Shown piece after piece: positions 36,405 to 45,361 of a DNA stretch of 64,000 nt. This DNA comes from CAVRQM01 sp963756975 (GTDB lineage: Bacteria > Pseudomonadota > Alphaproteobacteria > Acetobacterales > Acetobacteraceae). The stretch lies in the NCBI GenBank assembly GCA_963756975.1, contig CAVWPS010000002.1:1736001-1800000 (forward strand), read 5' to 3'. The notes below the pieces were generated by a model. It saw nothing but the letters and a program-made list of their open reading frames with translations, was not told where the DNA came from and did not search any database. The position numbers and the translations under genes were made by a program. Numbering within the stretch: the first letter of the stretch is position 1; every line of letters starts with the position of its first letter.

Positions 36405-37610
36405 ATGGCGATCATGCTCGGCCTCGGCTTCGCGTCCGGGCTGCCGCTGTCGCTGTCGGGGCTGACGCTGAGCCAGTGGCTGACCGAAAGCGGGGTCGCG
36501 ACCGCAGGCATCGGCATGATCGCGTGGCTCGGCTTGCCGTACACGATCAAATTCCTCTGGGGACCGCTGCTCGATCAGGTGGCACCCCCGTTCGGCCTGC
36601 ACCGGTTCGGCCGCAGGCGGGGCTGGCTGCTGGTGGCCCAGCCGCCGCTGGCCCTCGCGGTCGTGGCGCTCGCGCTGTCGGAGCCGGCGGTGCGGCCGTT
36701 GGTGACGGTGGTGGCGGCGCTGTCGATCGCCCTGTTCTCGGCGACCCAGGACATCGCGATCGACGCATGGCGCATCGAGATTTTTCCGCCCGACCGGCAG
36801 GGTTTCGCCAACGCCGTCTATGTCTGGGGCTACCGGCTCGCGATGTTCTGCGCGTTTTCCGGCGTGCTCTGGCTGGTGCCGGTGCTGAGCTGGCACGGCG
36901 CGCTGCTGGCGGTCGCGTGCGTCGTCGCGGCATCGGTCGTGTTGACGCTGGTCATGCCCGAACCGCCGTTGCCCGCGATCGTCGCGCGCAAAGACCGGTG
37001 GGCGGCGGTCGCGGCGAGCCTGACCGACCTGCTGTCGCGGCGGGGTGCCCTGTTGGCGCTCGGCTACGTCGCGTTGTTCAATCTCGGCGAGGCGCTGGCG
37101 GGCGCGCTGCTGACGAAATTCTACGCCCATCTCGGCTTCGACCGCTCGGTCGTGGCCAAGGCGCTCGGCGTGTTCCCGCTGTTCGCGACGATGGCCGGCA
37201 TCGGCTGCGGCGGTCTGGTGGTCGCCCGCCTCGGCCTGGCACGCGCGATGATCGCGACCGGCTTCCTGCAGATGGCGGCGATGGCGCTGTATATCGTGCT
37301 CGCCGGGGGCGCGAGCCTGAACCTGCTTTACGCAACATCGGTGACCGAATCGTTCGTCCAGGGCATGGCGACCGCCGCGTTCCTCGCCTTCATGTCCACG
37401 CTGTGCCGCCCCGCCTACGCGGCCACGCAATTCGCGCTGCTGACCTCGCTCGCTCCGCTGGCGGCCCGCACCGTCGGCGGCTTCTCAGGCTTCCTGCAGC
37501 CCCGGGTCGGCTGGCCCGCGTTCTACACCATCGCCATGCTCGGCAGCCTGCCGGCGATGCTGCTGATGATTATCCTGCTCCGGCGCGATCAGCGGCTGCG
37601 CCAGACGTAG
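36405..37610 (+). CDS. AmpG-like muropeptide permease (MFS)
   Basis: The 401-residue protein has about 11-12 hydrophobic segments and the AmpG N-terminal signature GFASGLPLSLSGLTLSQWL, then IAWLGLPYTIKFLWGPLLDQ and SATQDIAIDAWRIE. AmpG permeases import GlcNAc-anhydro-muropeptides into the cytoplasm for wall recycling. The first helix begins almost at ATG 36405, and a few family-like residues (NSRL) are readable just before it without an ATG or GTG. So either the true start is a rare codon or the N-terminus is slightly shortened. Its last 22 bases overlap the convergent glycosyltransferase gene. Confidence 0.88.
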   Translation: MAIMLGLGFASGLPLSLSGLTLSQWLTESGVATAGIGMIAWLGLPYTIKFLWGPLLDQVAPPFGLHRFGRRRGWLLVAQPPLALAVVALALSEPAVRPLVTVVAALSIALFSATQDIAIDAWRIEIFPPDRQGFANAVYVWGYRLAMFCAFSGVLWLVPVLSWHGALLAVACVVAASVVLTLVMPEPPLPAIVARKDRWAAVAASLTDLLSRRGALLALGYVALFNLGEALAGALLTKFYAHLGFDRSVVAKALGVFPLFATMAGIGCGGLVVARLGLARAMIATGFLQMAAMALYIVLAGGASLNLLYATSVTESFVQGMATAAFLAFMSTLCRPAYAATQFALLTSLAPLAARTVGGFSGFLQPRVGWPAFYTIAMLGSLPAMLLMIILLRRDQRLRQT

Positions 37611-38668
37611 GTCGACGCGATCGCGTAGTTCCACACGGCACCCAGCACCGCGCCGGCGAGACCCGCGAGCCACCACGATTCCGTTCGCATCAGGGCCGAC
37701 GCGATGCCGACGTTCGCGATGGCGCCGACCGCGCAGCCGACGGTGAAGATCGCCAAGCCGCGCAACGCCCGCGCCCCGCGCAGCCGCCGGTCGCGATAGG
37801 TGAGCGCGTTGTTGAGGACGAAGTTCGAGACGATCGCGGCCAGGGTCGCGACCCACTCGGCACGCTCGAACCCGAGCGGGAGGCACAGCCGCAGGACCAG
37901 CAGGTTGACGCCCACGCCGACGCCGCCGATCAGGCCGAACAGCAGGAAGCGCGCCGGCAGCACGCGGCCGAGCAGCTTGTCGGCGATCAGCATCAGATAA
38001 TCCCACGCGACCATCGTATCGAGCTTGCTGGTGCCGTGCAGGCGGTTGCGGAACACGTAGCCGAACTCTTGCAGCTTCAGCGGCCTCGGCGACGACGCGA
38101 GCAGATCGAGCAGGATCTTGAACCCTTGTCCCGACAGCTTCCGAACGGCGGCGTCGAAGGCGGGGCGGCGGATGACGAAGAACCCGCTCATCGGGTCGGC
38201 CACATCGGCGGCGGTAATCAATCGCGCGAGTTTTGTGGCGAACCCGCTGATCGCCACGCGGCGCGAATTCCAGTCGCCCGTGCCCGCCCCCGCGACGTAG
38301 CGGGACGCGATCGCCAGATCGAGCGTGGGATCGGCCCGCATCGCCGCGATCATCGCCGGCAGCACCGTCTCGTCGTGCTGCAGATCGGCGTCCATCACCG
38401 CGATCAGGGGTGCGGCACTGGCCATGGCGCCCTCGACACACGCGGTGGACAGACCCCGCCGCCCGATCCGCTGCAGACAGCGCACGCGAGAATCGTGGGC
38501 GGCCAGATCGCGCGCGACGTTCGCCGTGCCGTCCGGACTGTCGTCGTCGACGAACACGACCTCCCACGCGATCCCCGCGAGTGCGGCGTCGAGGCGGGAC
38601 AGCAGTTCGGGGATATTGCGCGACTCGTTCAGCGTCGGGACGACGACCGCGACTTCGGGGTTCGGCAC
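37589..38668 (-). CDS. DPM1-like polyprenyl-phosphate glycosyltransferase fused to GtrA domain
   Basis: The 359-residue protein joins a GT2 domain (VAVVVPTLNESRNIPELL, FVDDDSPDGTANVARDL, AVMDADLQHDE) to a C-terminal GtrA-like membrane domain of four helices beginning near LLFGLIGGVGVGVNLLVL. It would transfer a hexose from a nucleotide sugar to polyprenyl phosphate and help flip it to the periplasm for glycan or lipid modification. GTG 38668 is three bases after the GH3 stop, so it is the third gene of the acylase-GH3 operon. Its end overlaps the AmpG-like gene by 22 bases. Confidence 0.9.
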   Translation of the reverse strand: MPNPEVAVVVPTLNESRNIPELLSRLDAALAGIAWEVVFVDDDSPDGTANVARDLAAHDSRVRCLQRIGRRGLSTACVEGAMASAAPLIAVMDADLQHDETVLPAMIAAMRADPTLDLAIASRYVAGAGTGDWNSRRVAISGFATKLARLITAADVADPMSGFFVIRRPAFDAAVRKLSGQGFKILLDLLASSPRPLKLQEFGYVFRNRLHGTSKLDTMVAWDYLMLIADKLLGRVLPARFLLFGLIGGVGVGVNLLVLRLCLPLGFERAEWVATLAAIVSNFVLNNALTYRDRRLRGARALRGLAIFTVGCAVGAIANVGIASALMRTESWWLAGLAGAVLGAVWNYAIASTYVWRSR

Positions 38669-38671
38669 GGC

Positions 38672-40177
38672 TCAGCGTTCGTCGAGCAGGCTGCGGAGCA
38701 GGTCGGGATCGGCGATGATGCGCGGCACCTTGTTCTGGCCGCCCAATTTCGAGCGGCTCGTCATCCAGGCCGCGAAATGGCCCGGTGCGACGAAGCGGAT
38801 GTCGGGCGGCCGCAACGAGAAATCCCCGGCGCGATGGGCGGCATAATCGTCGCTGCCGCGCGCGAGCGTCGCGTCCAGCACGCGCGCGAACACCGCATGA
38901 TCGGCCTCGCCGTCGAGTTCGACCACGAACAGATGGCCCGGCCGCGTGTCCCCGGCCTCCGGTGCGACGCCCGCCGCCGCATAGTCGACGACGTGGCGGC
39001 CGACCGCGCGGCCGGCCTCCGCCATCGCGACATCCAGCTCGCCGCCGGTGATGTGCTCGCCCGCCACCGACAGCATCCAGCCGAGCCGGCCGGTGATTTT
39101 CACGCGCGGCGGGTCGAGGCTCGTCAGCATCACCGTGTCGCCCAGCACGTACGACCACATGCCGGCGTTGGTCGTGAGCACGAGCGCGTATTCGACCCCG
39201 GTCTCGGCGTCCGCGATCCAGCGGCGGTCCGGGTTGGCGCTCCCGAGGTCGGCCGGGCGGACGAACTCCATGAACAGCCCATGATCGAGTTCGAGCCGCA
39301 TCCCGTCATCCGGGCCGGCGTCGACGGCGGCGATGAAGCCCTCGCTGGCGGCGTAGACCTCCCGCGTTTCCGCGCCGCTGCCCTCCAGCCACCAGTCGAA
39401 ATGGTCGCGGTAGGGACCCATGCCGACGCCGCCGTGGATGATCAGCTCCAGCGCCGGGAACAGGTCGCGCAGGCGGGCGCCGGGACGGTTTTCGGCGGCC
39501 ACTTCGAAAAACGGCAGCATCCAGCTCGGCGTGCCGGAGATGGCGGTGATGGTCTGCGTGCGGGCGAGGGCCGCGATTTGCGTCACCTTCTCGCGCCAGT
39601 CGCCGATCAGCGCGATGGCGGGGGGCGGCGTCGTCATCGGCCGTGCCCAGACCGGCACCTCGATCGCGGCGATCGCCGACAGGTCGCCGGACTGGATGCC
39701 GGGGGCCAGCGTTTCGAGCGCGGTCGAGCCGCCGAGCATGATCGTCCGCCCGGATAGCAGCCGGCTGTGCGGCCGTGCGCGAAGATGGAACGCGAGCACA
39801 TCGAGTGCCGAGGCGCGGTTGGATCGCAGCATGGCGGTGCTGACCGGGATCCGTTTGGAGGCGGCCCCGGTCGTGCCCGACGACAGCGCGAAATAGGGGA
39901 TCGGGCCGGGCCAGGTCTGGCCGCCGACGCGCGGCATCGCGGGGCCCCACCATTCGGAGCGGAGCGATTCGAACGACTGCAGCGGCACCGCTTTCTGGAA
40001 CGCGGCGACGTCGGCGATTTGCCCAAAGCCGTGCGATCGGCCGAACCGGGTCGACGCGGCGCGCCGCAGCAGCCGCCGCAGCGTCCGGCGCTGGGCCGCC
40101 ACGGCATCCTGCGCGTCGAGCACGGCAAGCCGGCGGCGGCTCCAGGCGCGCAGCAATGGCGTCGGGTCGGGGGTCAT
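38672..40177 (-). CDS. GH3-family acyl-adenylating amide synthetase
   Basis: The 501-residue protein belongs to the GH3 family known from plants, which adenylate carboxylic acids such as auxin or jasmonate and join them to amino acids. The ATP-binding motif YFALSSGTTG is at residues 95-104, the VYAASEGF motif follows near the middle, and the C-terminal VKITGRLGWMLSVAGEHIT hinge is present. Bacterial members are little studied. ATG 40177 overlaps the acylase stop as ATGA. Pairing an amide-forming enzyme with an amide-cleaving acylase suggests a shared acyl-amine substrate, which is inference. Confidence 0.9.
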   Translation of the reverse strand: MTPDPTPLLRAWSRRRLAVLDAQDAVAAQRRTLRRLLRRAASTRFGRSHGFGQIADVAAFQKAVPLQSFESLRSEWWGPAMPRVGGQTWPGPIPYFALSSGTTGAASKRIPVSTAMLRSNRASALDVLAFHLRARPHSRLLSGRTIMLGGSTALETLAPGIQSGDLSAIAAIEVPVWARPMTTPPPAIALIGDWREKVTQIAALARTQTITAISGTPSWMLPFFEVAAENRPGARLRDLFPALELIIHGGVGMGPYRDHFDWWLEGSGAETREVYAASEGFIAAVDAGPDDGMRLELDHGLFMEFVRPADLGSANPDRRWIADAETGVEYALVLTTNAGMWSYVLGDTVMLTSLDPPRVKITGRLGWMLSVAGEHITGGELDVAMAEAGRAVGRHVVDYAAAGVAPEAGDTRPGHLFVVELDGEADHAVFARVLDATLARGSDDYAAHRAGDFSLRPPDIRFVAPGHFAAWMTSRSKLGGQNKVPRIIADPDLLRSLLDER

Positions 40178-42345
40178 GCCTGAACGACGCCGAACGCGAC
40201 ATGGTGCGGCCACGCGCGCGCGATTTCGGGCGACAGCGGCAGATCGAGGTAGCGGCCGGTGCGCCACAGCGGCACCTGGTCGAGGAAATTGTCGCTGCCG
40301 AGCCAGCCGTCCTGCCCGCCCAGCAGAACCGCGCCGTTCGCGTCGGGGTGCGCGAGGTCGGCGACGAACCGGGCCGAGCTGCCGTAGCTGACCCAGTGCG
40401 GTCCGCGCACCGGCGGGTGGCCGGTCTTGTTCAGCGTGTCGTCGCCGCCCAGCCAGCGGAACGAGCCGAAGGCGTAGCGGCGGCCGATCACCGGGAGCGC
40501 GGCGAGGTAGTGGCGCAGCCGCATCCGGTGCACCCGTCCCCATGTCCGGTAGATCCGCAGCAGCCGCGCGACGCGCGGCGTGGCCGCGTCCAGCATCGGC
40601 CGCAGCGTCGCGTCCGGCAGCGCCAGAAGGTCTTCCACCACCAGGGCGCGGCCGAGCCACGTCCCGTTCATCAATGGCCGCCCGATCTGGTCCGGCTGGC
40701 GATCCTCGAGCTCGGTCATCATCGCCTCGAACGCCAGCGCGCCGGCCGAGTGCGTGTCGTAGCTGCCGTCCCATGCGGCCAGCACGTCGCGCACGCGGCC
40801 CGGCGGCATCCGGGCGGCCAGCGCATGACCCGCGCGGAAATCGCCGATCACGTCGAGCTGCGAGGCCTCCATCGCGGCGCGGTCGAGCACCCCGTCGCCG
40901 CCGAACAGCACCGACATCCGGTCCGCGCGGTCGGGCTGCGAATAGAAATGGCCCGGCGCGATGGCCGAGGGCGGCGGGCGGTCGTTGGCGGACACGACGA
41001 AGCCCCGCGCGGGGTCGTGGGACGAGCCGAACTCCGCCGTGGTGACCAGCGTGTCCCAGGTGCCGATCTGGTCGGCCGGCATCACGACGTCCCCGGGCGG
41101 TCCGTTTCGTCGCGGTCCACGGCTGGCGACGACATGCCCGACATGGCCGTCGGCGGTCGCGTACAGCATGTTCTGGCCGGGGATCGCGAAATCGCGCAGC
41201 GCCGTGCCGAACGCCTCCGGGGTCGCGGCCTTCATGACGGCCAGCATCGAGCCCAGCTCGTCGGACGGCGTGTGGCCGACCCAGCGAAGGGCGAGCGGGG
41301 CCGGGTTCTTGAACAGCATCCCGTCGCTGACGATCGGCCCGAGCGCGCTGGAGCGGAGCACCAGCTCGCGCGGCTTCCCGCCCCGCACGCGCACCGTCTC
41401 CCGCCGCTCGGTGATCGGCGTCTCGCTCGCGTCGAACAGGTCGGACGCGGCCGCATGCAGGCTCGTCCCGCCCCAGGCGAGGTGCTGGTTCCGGCCGATC
41501 GCGATCAGCGGGAAGCCGGTCGGCATGATGCCGGCGGCCGAAATGCCGGGGGCCCGCATGGCGCACAGCAGCCACACGTTCGGCAGCTGGATCGACAGAT
41601 GCGGGTCGGCGGCGAACAGTGCCGCGCCGGAGGCGGTGCGGCTGCCCGCGACGGCGGCGGCGTTGCTGCCGGTCAGCGACGGTTGCGGGTCCGGGTTCAC
41701 CTCGCCGAACAGCCGCGGCCAGATCGCGCGCCACTGCGCCTCCGACAATCCGCGCTTGGCCCGCAGCAGCCGCGCCAAGACGACCCATGAGATGTCGGCC
41801 CCGGCCAGCCGGGCGTTGGTGAACAGGTCGGTCAGCGTCCAAGGCTCGCGCGGCATGTCGAACATGGCGAGCTCTTCCGGCCACGGTGTGACCGCCTGCA
41901 CCGCGTTGACGCCGTCGATGAACCCCTGCGCCCACGCGCGCAGCTCGGGCGACAGGCTGTCGACGATGGCCGGCACGGCGCGCGCGATCTCCATGCCGCG
42001 AATGGTCGCGTCGAGCCGCAACCCGAGCGGGCCGACCAGTTCCGCCACGCGCCCGGCGGCGATGCGGCGCAACAGCTCCATCTGGCCGAGGCGGAGATGG
42101 GCGTGGACCACGCCGAGGCCGACGGCGAGGTCCGCCTCGCTCGACGCCTCGATGAACGGGATCGCCTCGGCGCTGAAATGGATCGTCAGCGGGTCCTTGG
42201 TCGGCAGCGCGCGCGGCAGCATCCCGAGACGCTGCTCGATCGTCACGCGGCGGCGCGGGCCGCGCAGCAGCGCGCGCGCGGCGATCCGTGCGGCGACCGC
42301 GTATCCGGCGACGCGGTCGGCACGGCTCAGGGGATTCAGGGGCAC
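40174..42345 (-). CDS. Penicillin acylase-family Ntn hydrolase
   Basis: The 723-residue precursor should self-cleave before the catalytic Ser227 in LTGSNAAAVAG, giving an alpha subunit of about 226 residues and a beta subunit starting with that Ser. Further family motifs are LFAADPHLSIQLPNVWL, HLAWGGTS and the C-terminal GNS-like GPHWVSYGSSARFV. Members hydrolyse amide bonds in penicillin G or acyl-homoserine lactones. Unlike most periplasmic acylases, the N-terminus lacks a convincing signal peptide, so it may be cytoplasmic like its operon partner GH3. GTG 42345 has GGAGA six bases upstream. Confidence 0.9.
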   Translation of the reverse strand: MPLNPLSRADRVAGYAVAARIAARALLRGPRRRVTIEQRLGMLPRALPTKDPLTIHFSAEAIPFIEASSEADLAVGLGVVHAHLRLGQMELLRRIAAGRVAELVGPLGLRLDATIRGMEIARAVPAIVDSLSPELRAWAQGFIDGVNAVQAVTPWPEELAMFDMPREPWTLTDLFTNARLAGADISWVVLARLLRAKRGLSEAQWRAIWPRLFGEVNPDPQPSLTGSNAAAVAGSRTASGAALFAADPHLSIQLPNVWLLCAMRAPGISAAGIMPTGFPLIAIGRNQHLAWGGTSLHAAASDLFDASETPITERRETVRVRGGKPRELVLRSSALGPIVSDGMLFKNPAPLALRWVGHTPSDELGSMLAVMKAATPEAFGTALRDFAIPGQNMLYATADGHVGHVVASRGPRRNGPPGDVVMPADQIGTWDTLVTTAEFGSSHDPARGFVVSANDRPPPSAIAPGHFYSQPDRADRMSVLFGGDGVLDRAAMEASQLDVIGDFRAGHALAARMPPGRVRDVLAAWDGSYDTHSAGALAFEAMMTELEDRQPDQIGRPLMNGTWLGRALVVEDLLALPDATLRPMLDAATPRVARLLRIYRTWGRVHRMRLRHYLAALPVIGRRYAFGSFRWLGGDDTLNKTGHPPVRGPHWVSYGSSARFVADLAHPDANGAVLLGGQDGWLGSDNFLDQVPLWRTGRYLDLPLSPEIARAWPHHVAFGVVQA

Positions 42346-42410
42346 GCAGGTCTCCGTTCGACTTCGCTGGGCCGTCTAGCTGACGACGCCCGACGCGGTC
42401 TTGTGGCACA

Positions 42411-45236
42411 TCACGCGGCCCGGCGCGCTGGGCCGGTGGCACTCTCCGCCAGCACCGCGCGGGCCACCGCCAGCCGCTCGTCCAGCGTGTGGCTCGGCTG
42501 CTTGACGACGGTCCGGTGCCCGTCGCGGGCGGTCGCGGCGGCACCGAGCGGCCCGGCATCCAGCTTGCCGATGCCCGCACGCAGGCATTCGGCGCGCAGG
42601 CCGGCGATCGCGAGCAGGGTTCGCACCGGGTCCGGAAGCGGCCCATGCCGGTCCTCCAACTCCTCCGCGAGCGCCATCGTGTCGCAGTCCCGCACCAGCG
42701 TCGCGTGCAGCGCCACCCGCGCGTTGGCGTCGGGGAGCCAGTCCGGCGGGATCGCGGCGGGCAGGCCGAGTGTCACGGCGGGGATCCAATCGGGCGCCGG
42801 CGTTTCGCCCCGCGCGGTCGCGAGCGCGCGACGAAGCAGGTGCGAGGTCAGTTCGACGCCGAGCGCCTGCGAATGTCCCGATTGCGCGGCCCCGCCCAGA
42901 TCGCCCAGCCCGCGCTGGTCGAGGTCGCCGGCCGCCACCAGAAAGCCGTCGCCGAGGCCGTCATGGGCGGCGAGTGTCGCAAGCCGTGCCGCCGCCTGAT
43001 CGGTGGGCGGCGTGTGTTCGTCGGTGAACAGCCACGCCATGCCGCGCCTTGCCCCGCGCCCGACCCGGCCGCGCATCTGATGCAACTGGGCGAGGCCGAA
43101 CAGGTCGGCGCGGCAGACGGCGATCGTGTTGGCGCGCGGGATGTCGAGCCCGGCCTCGATGATGTCGGTCGAGACCAGCACGTCGCCGTGGCCTTCCGCG
43201 AACCCCACGATGGCGGCGTCGAGCGCGTCCGGCTTCAGCTGGCCGTGCAGTTGGACGGTGGCCAGCTCCGGCGCCAGCCGCTCGATCAGCGCCGCCGTCT
43301 CGGCCAGATCCTCGATGCGCGGGCAGACCACGAACGACTGGCCGCCGCGCGCGTGCTCGCGCCGCAACGCCGCGATCAGCACGCCGGTGTCGAACGGCTC
43401 GACCGAGGTGCGGACCGGGCGGCGCGCGACGGGGGGCGTGCGCAAGGCCGACAACTCGGTCAGGCCCGCGATGGCGGCACCGAGGGTGCGCGGGATCGGG
43501 GTCGCGGACAGGGTGAGGACGTGGCACCCATCGCGCAGGCGCGCGAGGGCCGCCTTGGCCTGCGCGCCGAACCGTTGCTCCTCGTCGATGACGACCAAAG
43601 CGAGGTTGCGGAAGCCGACGCCCTTCGCCCCGAGCGCCTGCGTACCGACCACGATCCTGACCGATCCGTCCGCCAGCCCGTCGCGGACACGCCCGGCCTC
43701 GGCGGCGCCGGTCAGGCGAGACAGGCCCAAAACCTCGATCCCGATGCGGGCGAAGCGGCGGCGGAACACGGACAGGTGCTGGCGGACCAGCACGGTCGTC
43801 GGCGCGAGCACGGCAACCTGTCCGCCGGCGAGGGCGACGATGGCGGCGGCGCGCAGCGCCACCTCGGTCTTGCCGTAACCCACGTCGCCGACCAGCAAGC
43901 GGTCCATGGGGGTTTTGCGGGCGAGGTCTTCGGCGACGGCGGCGAAGGCGGCGGACTGGTCCGGCGTGGGCGGGAACGCGAAGCCCGCGTCGAATTTCGC
44001 GAGGGCGCGCGCCGGTGCCACGAATGCCGGCGCCACGGTCGCCTCGCGCGCCGCGACCTGCCCGATCAACGCCTTCGCGGTGGCCGCGAGCGCCTTCTCC
44101 GCGCGCAGAACTTTGGGCGGCCATGTCTTGCCGTCGATCGCGTCGAGCGGCGCGCCTTCGGCCGCCCCGAACCGCCAGATCCGGCCGATCTCCTCCGCCG
44201 GTACCAGCTCTCGCCGCCCGCCCGCGAACCGCAGCGCCAGCACGTCCGCGGTCCCGTCCTGGACCGTCTCGATCCCGTCCAGGATGGCGACACCCCGGTC
44301 GAGGTCCACGACCGCGTCGCCGATCCGCAGCGCCGGGGTCGTCCATCGCGGCACCGCCGGTGCCACCGGGGCGGCTTTCGGCAGGTCGGCCTCGATCGCG
44401 CCCGCCAACGCGGCGTCGAGCTCGGCCGGATCGAGATACAGGCCGGTGGGCGGCAACGGCCCGCCCTTCGCGCGCGCCATCGCGATCCGGCTCGCGCGGG
44501 AGTCCTCGATCAGCCGCAAATGTCCGGCGAGCGCCTCGCGAGCGTCGCGTTCGAGCACGATGGTCGCGGGCTTCAGCGTGTCGAAGACCGTGACGAGCGG
44601 TCCCGAAAGCTCGGCCAGCCGATGCTCCGACCCCGGCGGGCGATCATGCGGCGCGTCGAATACCAGCTCGGACGCCGGCGGGATGTCGATCGCGGGCAGG
44701 GCGCGGCGGCTGCGGCGGGAGGCGGGATCGACGCCGTCGATTTCCGCCACGACGCCGCCGGCGTGCCGGATGCGAACGGGGATGCCGTCGGGCGGCACGA
44801 GATCGAACACGCCGGTGCCGATCGCGACCTCGCCCGGTTGCTCGGCCTCCGGCTCGACCGCGTAGCCGAGCCGGTCCAGGTCGGCCCGCAGCGCCCCGAG
44901 GTCGAACGGGGCCCCTTGCGCGAGGCGGGGGATCCGGGCGGCCGGTGGCGGCAGGCGCTGCGCGATCGCCTCGGCCGAGGCGACCACGACCGGCTTGCCG
45001 TCCCGGGACATCGCGGCTCGGACCGCCATCCGACGGCCGCTGACGGCGCGCGACGGGTCGACGCGGTCGAACGGCAGGCAGTCCCATGCCGGGAGGTGCA
45101 GCACGGCATCCGACTGCTTCGCGAGCAGGGCGGCCAGGGCGAGGGCGCGGCCTTCGCCGGCGACGACGATCAGCAGCCGGCCTTGGCTTGCATGGGCGAG
45201 AAGGCCGGCAACGGTGAGTGCGAGGGGGGCGGGCAT
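42411..45236 (-). CDS. Short Mfd-like transcription-repair coupling helicase paralogue
   Basis: The 941-residue protein has the architecture of transcription-repair coupling factor: an N-terminal UvrB-like region, a RID-type segment (DAVVDLDRGVAILDG, RRELVPAEEIGRIWRFG), and an SF2 motor. Walker A LVGDVGYGKTEVALR is near residue 445, DEEQ box DEEQRFG near 548 and LSATPIPRTL follows. Full Mfd is about 1,150 residues, so this is shorter at both ends and may be a second copy or a specialised translocase. ATG 45236 is preferred; an upstream in-frame start at 45323 would add 29 low-complexity residues. It is divergent from gnd. Confidence 0.87.
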   Translation of the reverse strand: MPAPLALTVAGLLAHASQGRLLIVVAGEGRALALAALLAKQSDAVLHLPAWDCLPFDRVDPSRAVSGRRMAVRAAMSRDGKPVVVASAEAIAQRLPPPAARIPRLAQGAPFDLGALRADLDRLGYAVEPEAEQPGEVAIGTGVFDLVPPDGIPVRIRHAGGVVAEIDGVDPASRRSRRALPAIDIPPASELVFDAPHDRPPGSEHRLAELSGPLVTVFDTLKPATIVLERDAREALAGHLRLIEDSRASRIAMARAKGGPLPPTGLYLDPAELDAALAGAIEADLPKAAPVAPAVPRWTTPALRIGDAVVDLDRGVAILDGIETVQDGTADVLALRFAGGRRELVPAEEIGRIWRFGAAEGAPLDAIDGKTWPPKVLRAEKALAATAKALIGQVAAREATVAPAFVAPARALAKFDAGFAFPPTPDQSAAFAAVAEDLARKTPMDRLLVGDVGYGKTEVALRAAAIVALAGGQVAVLAPTTVLVRQHLSVFRRRFARIGIEVLGLSRLTGAAEAGRVRDGLADGSVRIVVGTQALGAKGVGFRNLALVVIDEEQRFGAQAKAALARLRDGCHVLTLSATPIPRTLGAAIAGLTELSALRTPPVARRPVRTSVEPFDTGVLIAALRREHARGGQSFVVCPRIEDLAETAALIERLAPELATVQLHGQLKPDALDAAIVGFAEGHGDVLVSTDIIEAGLDIPRANTIAVCRADLFGLAQLHQMRGRVGRGARRGMAWLFTDEHTPPTDQAAARLATLAAHDGLGDGFLVAAGDLDQRGLGDLGGAAQSGHSQALGVELTSHLLRRALATARGETPAPDWIPAVTLGLPAAIPPDWLPDANARVALHATLVRDCDTMALAEELEDRHGPLPDPVRTLLAIAGLRAECLRAGIGKLDAGPLGAAATARDGHRTVVKQPSHTLDERLAVARAVLAESATGPARRAA

Positions 45237-45361
45237 GCTGCTGCTACGCGGTTGCCGGCCGCACGTTGCGATGAACTCGTCGCGCGGGGGGCGCGCGGCC
45301 CCCGACGCCGTGCTATCCGGCAAACGCCGCGACCGGCGGTACCTTCGGAGGGCAGACGAGG

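Noticed and set aside
35456..39757. A 1,433-codon plus-strand open frame
   Set aside because: It covers TrpD2, AmpG, DPM1 and GH3 genes in wrong frames or strands and has no recognisable domain.
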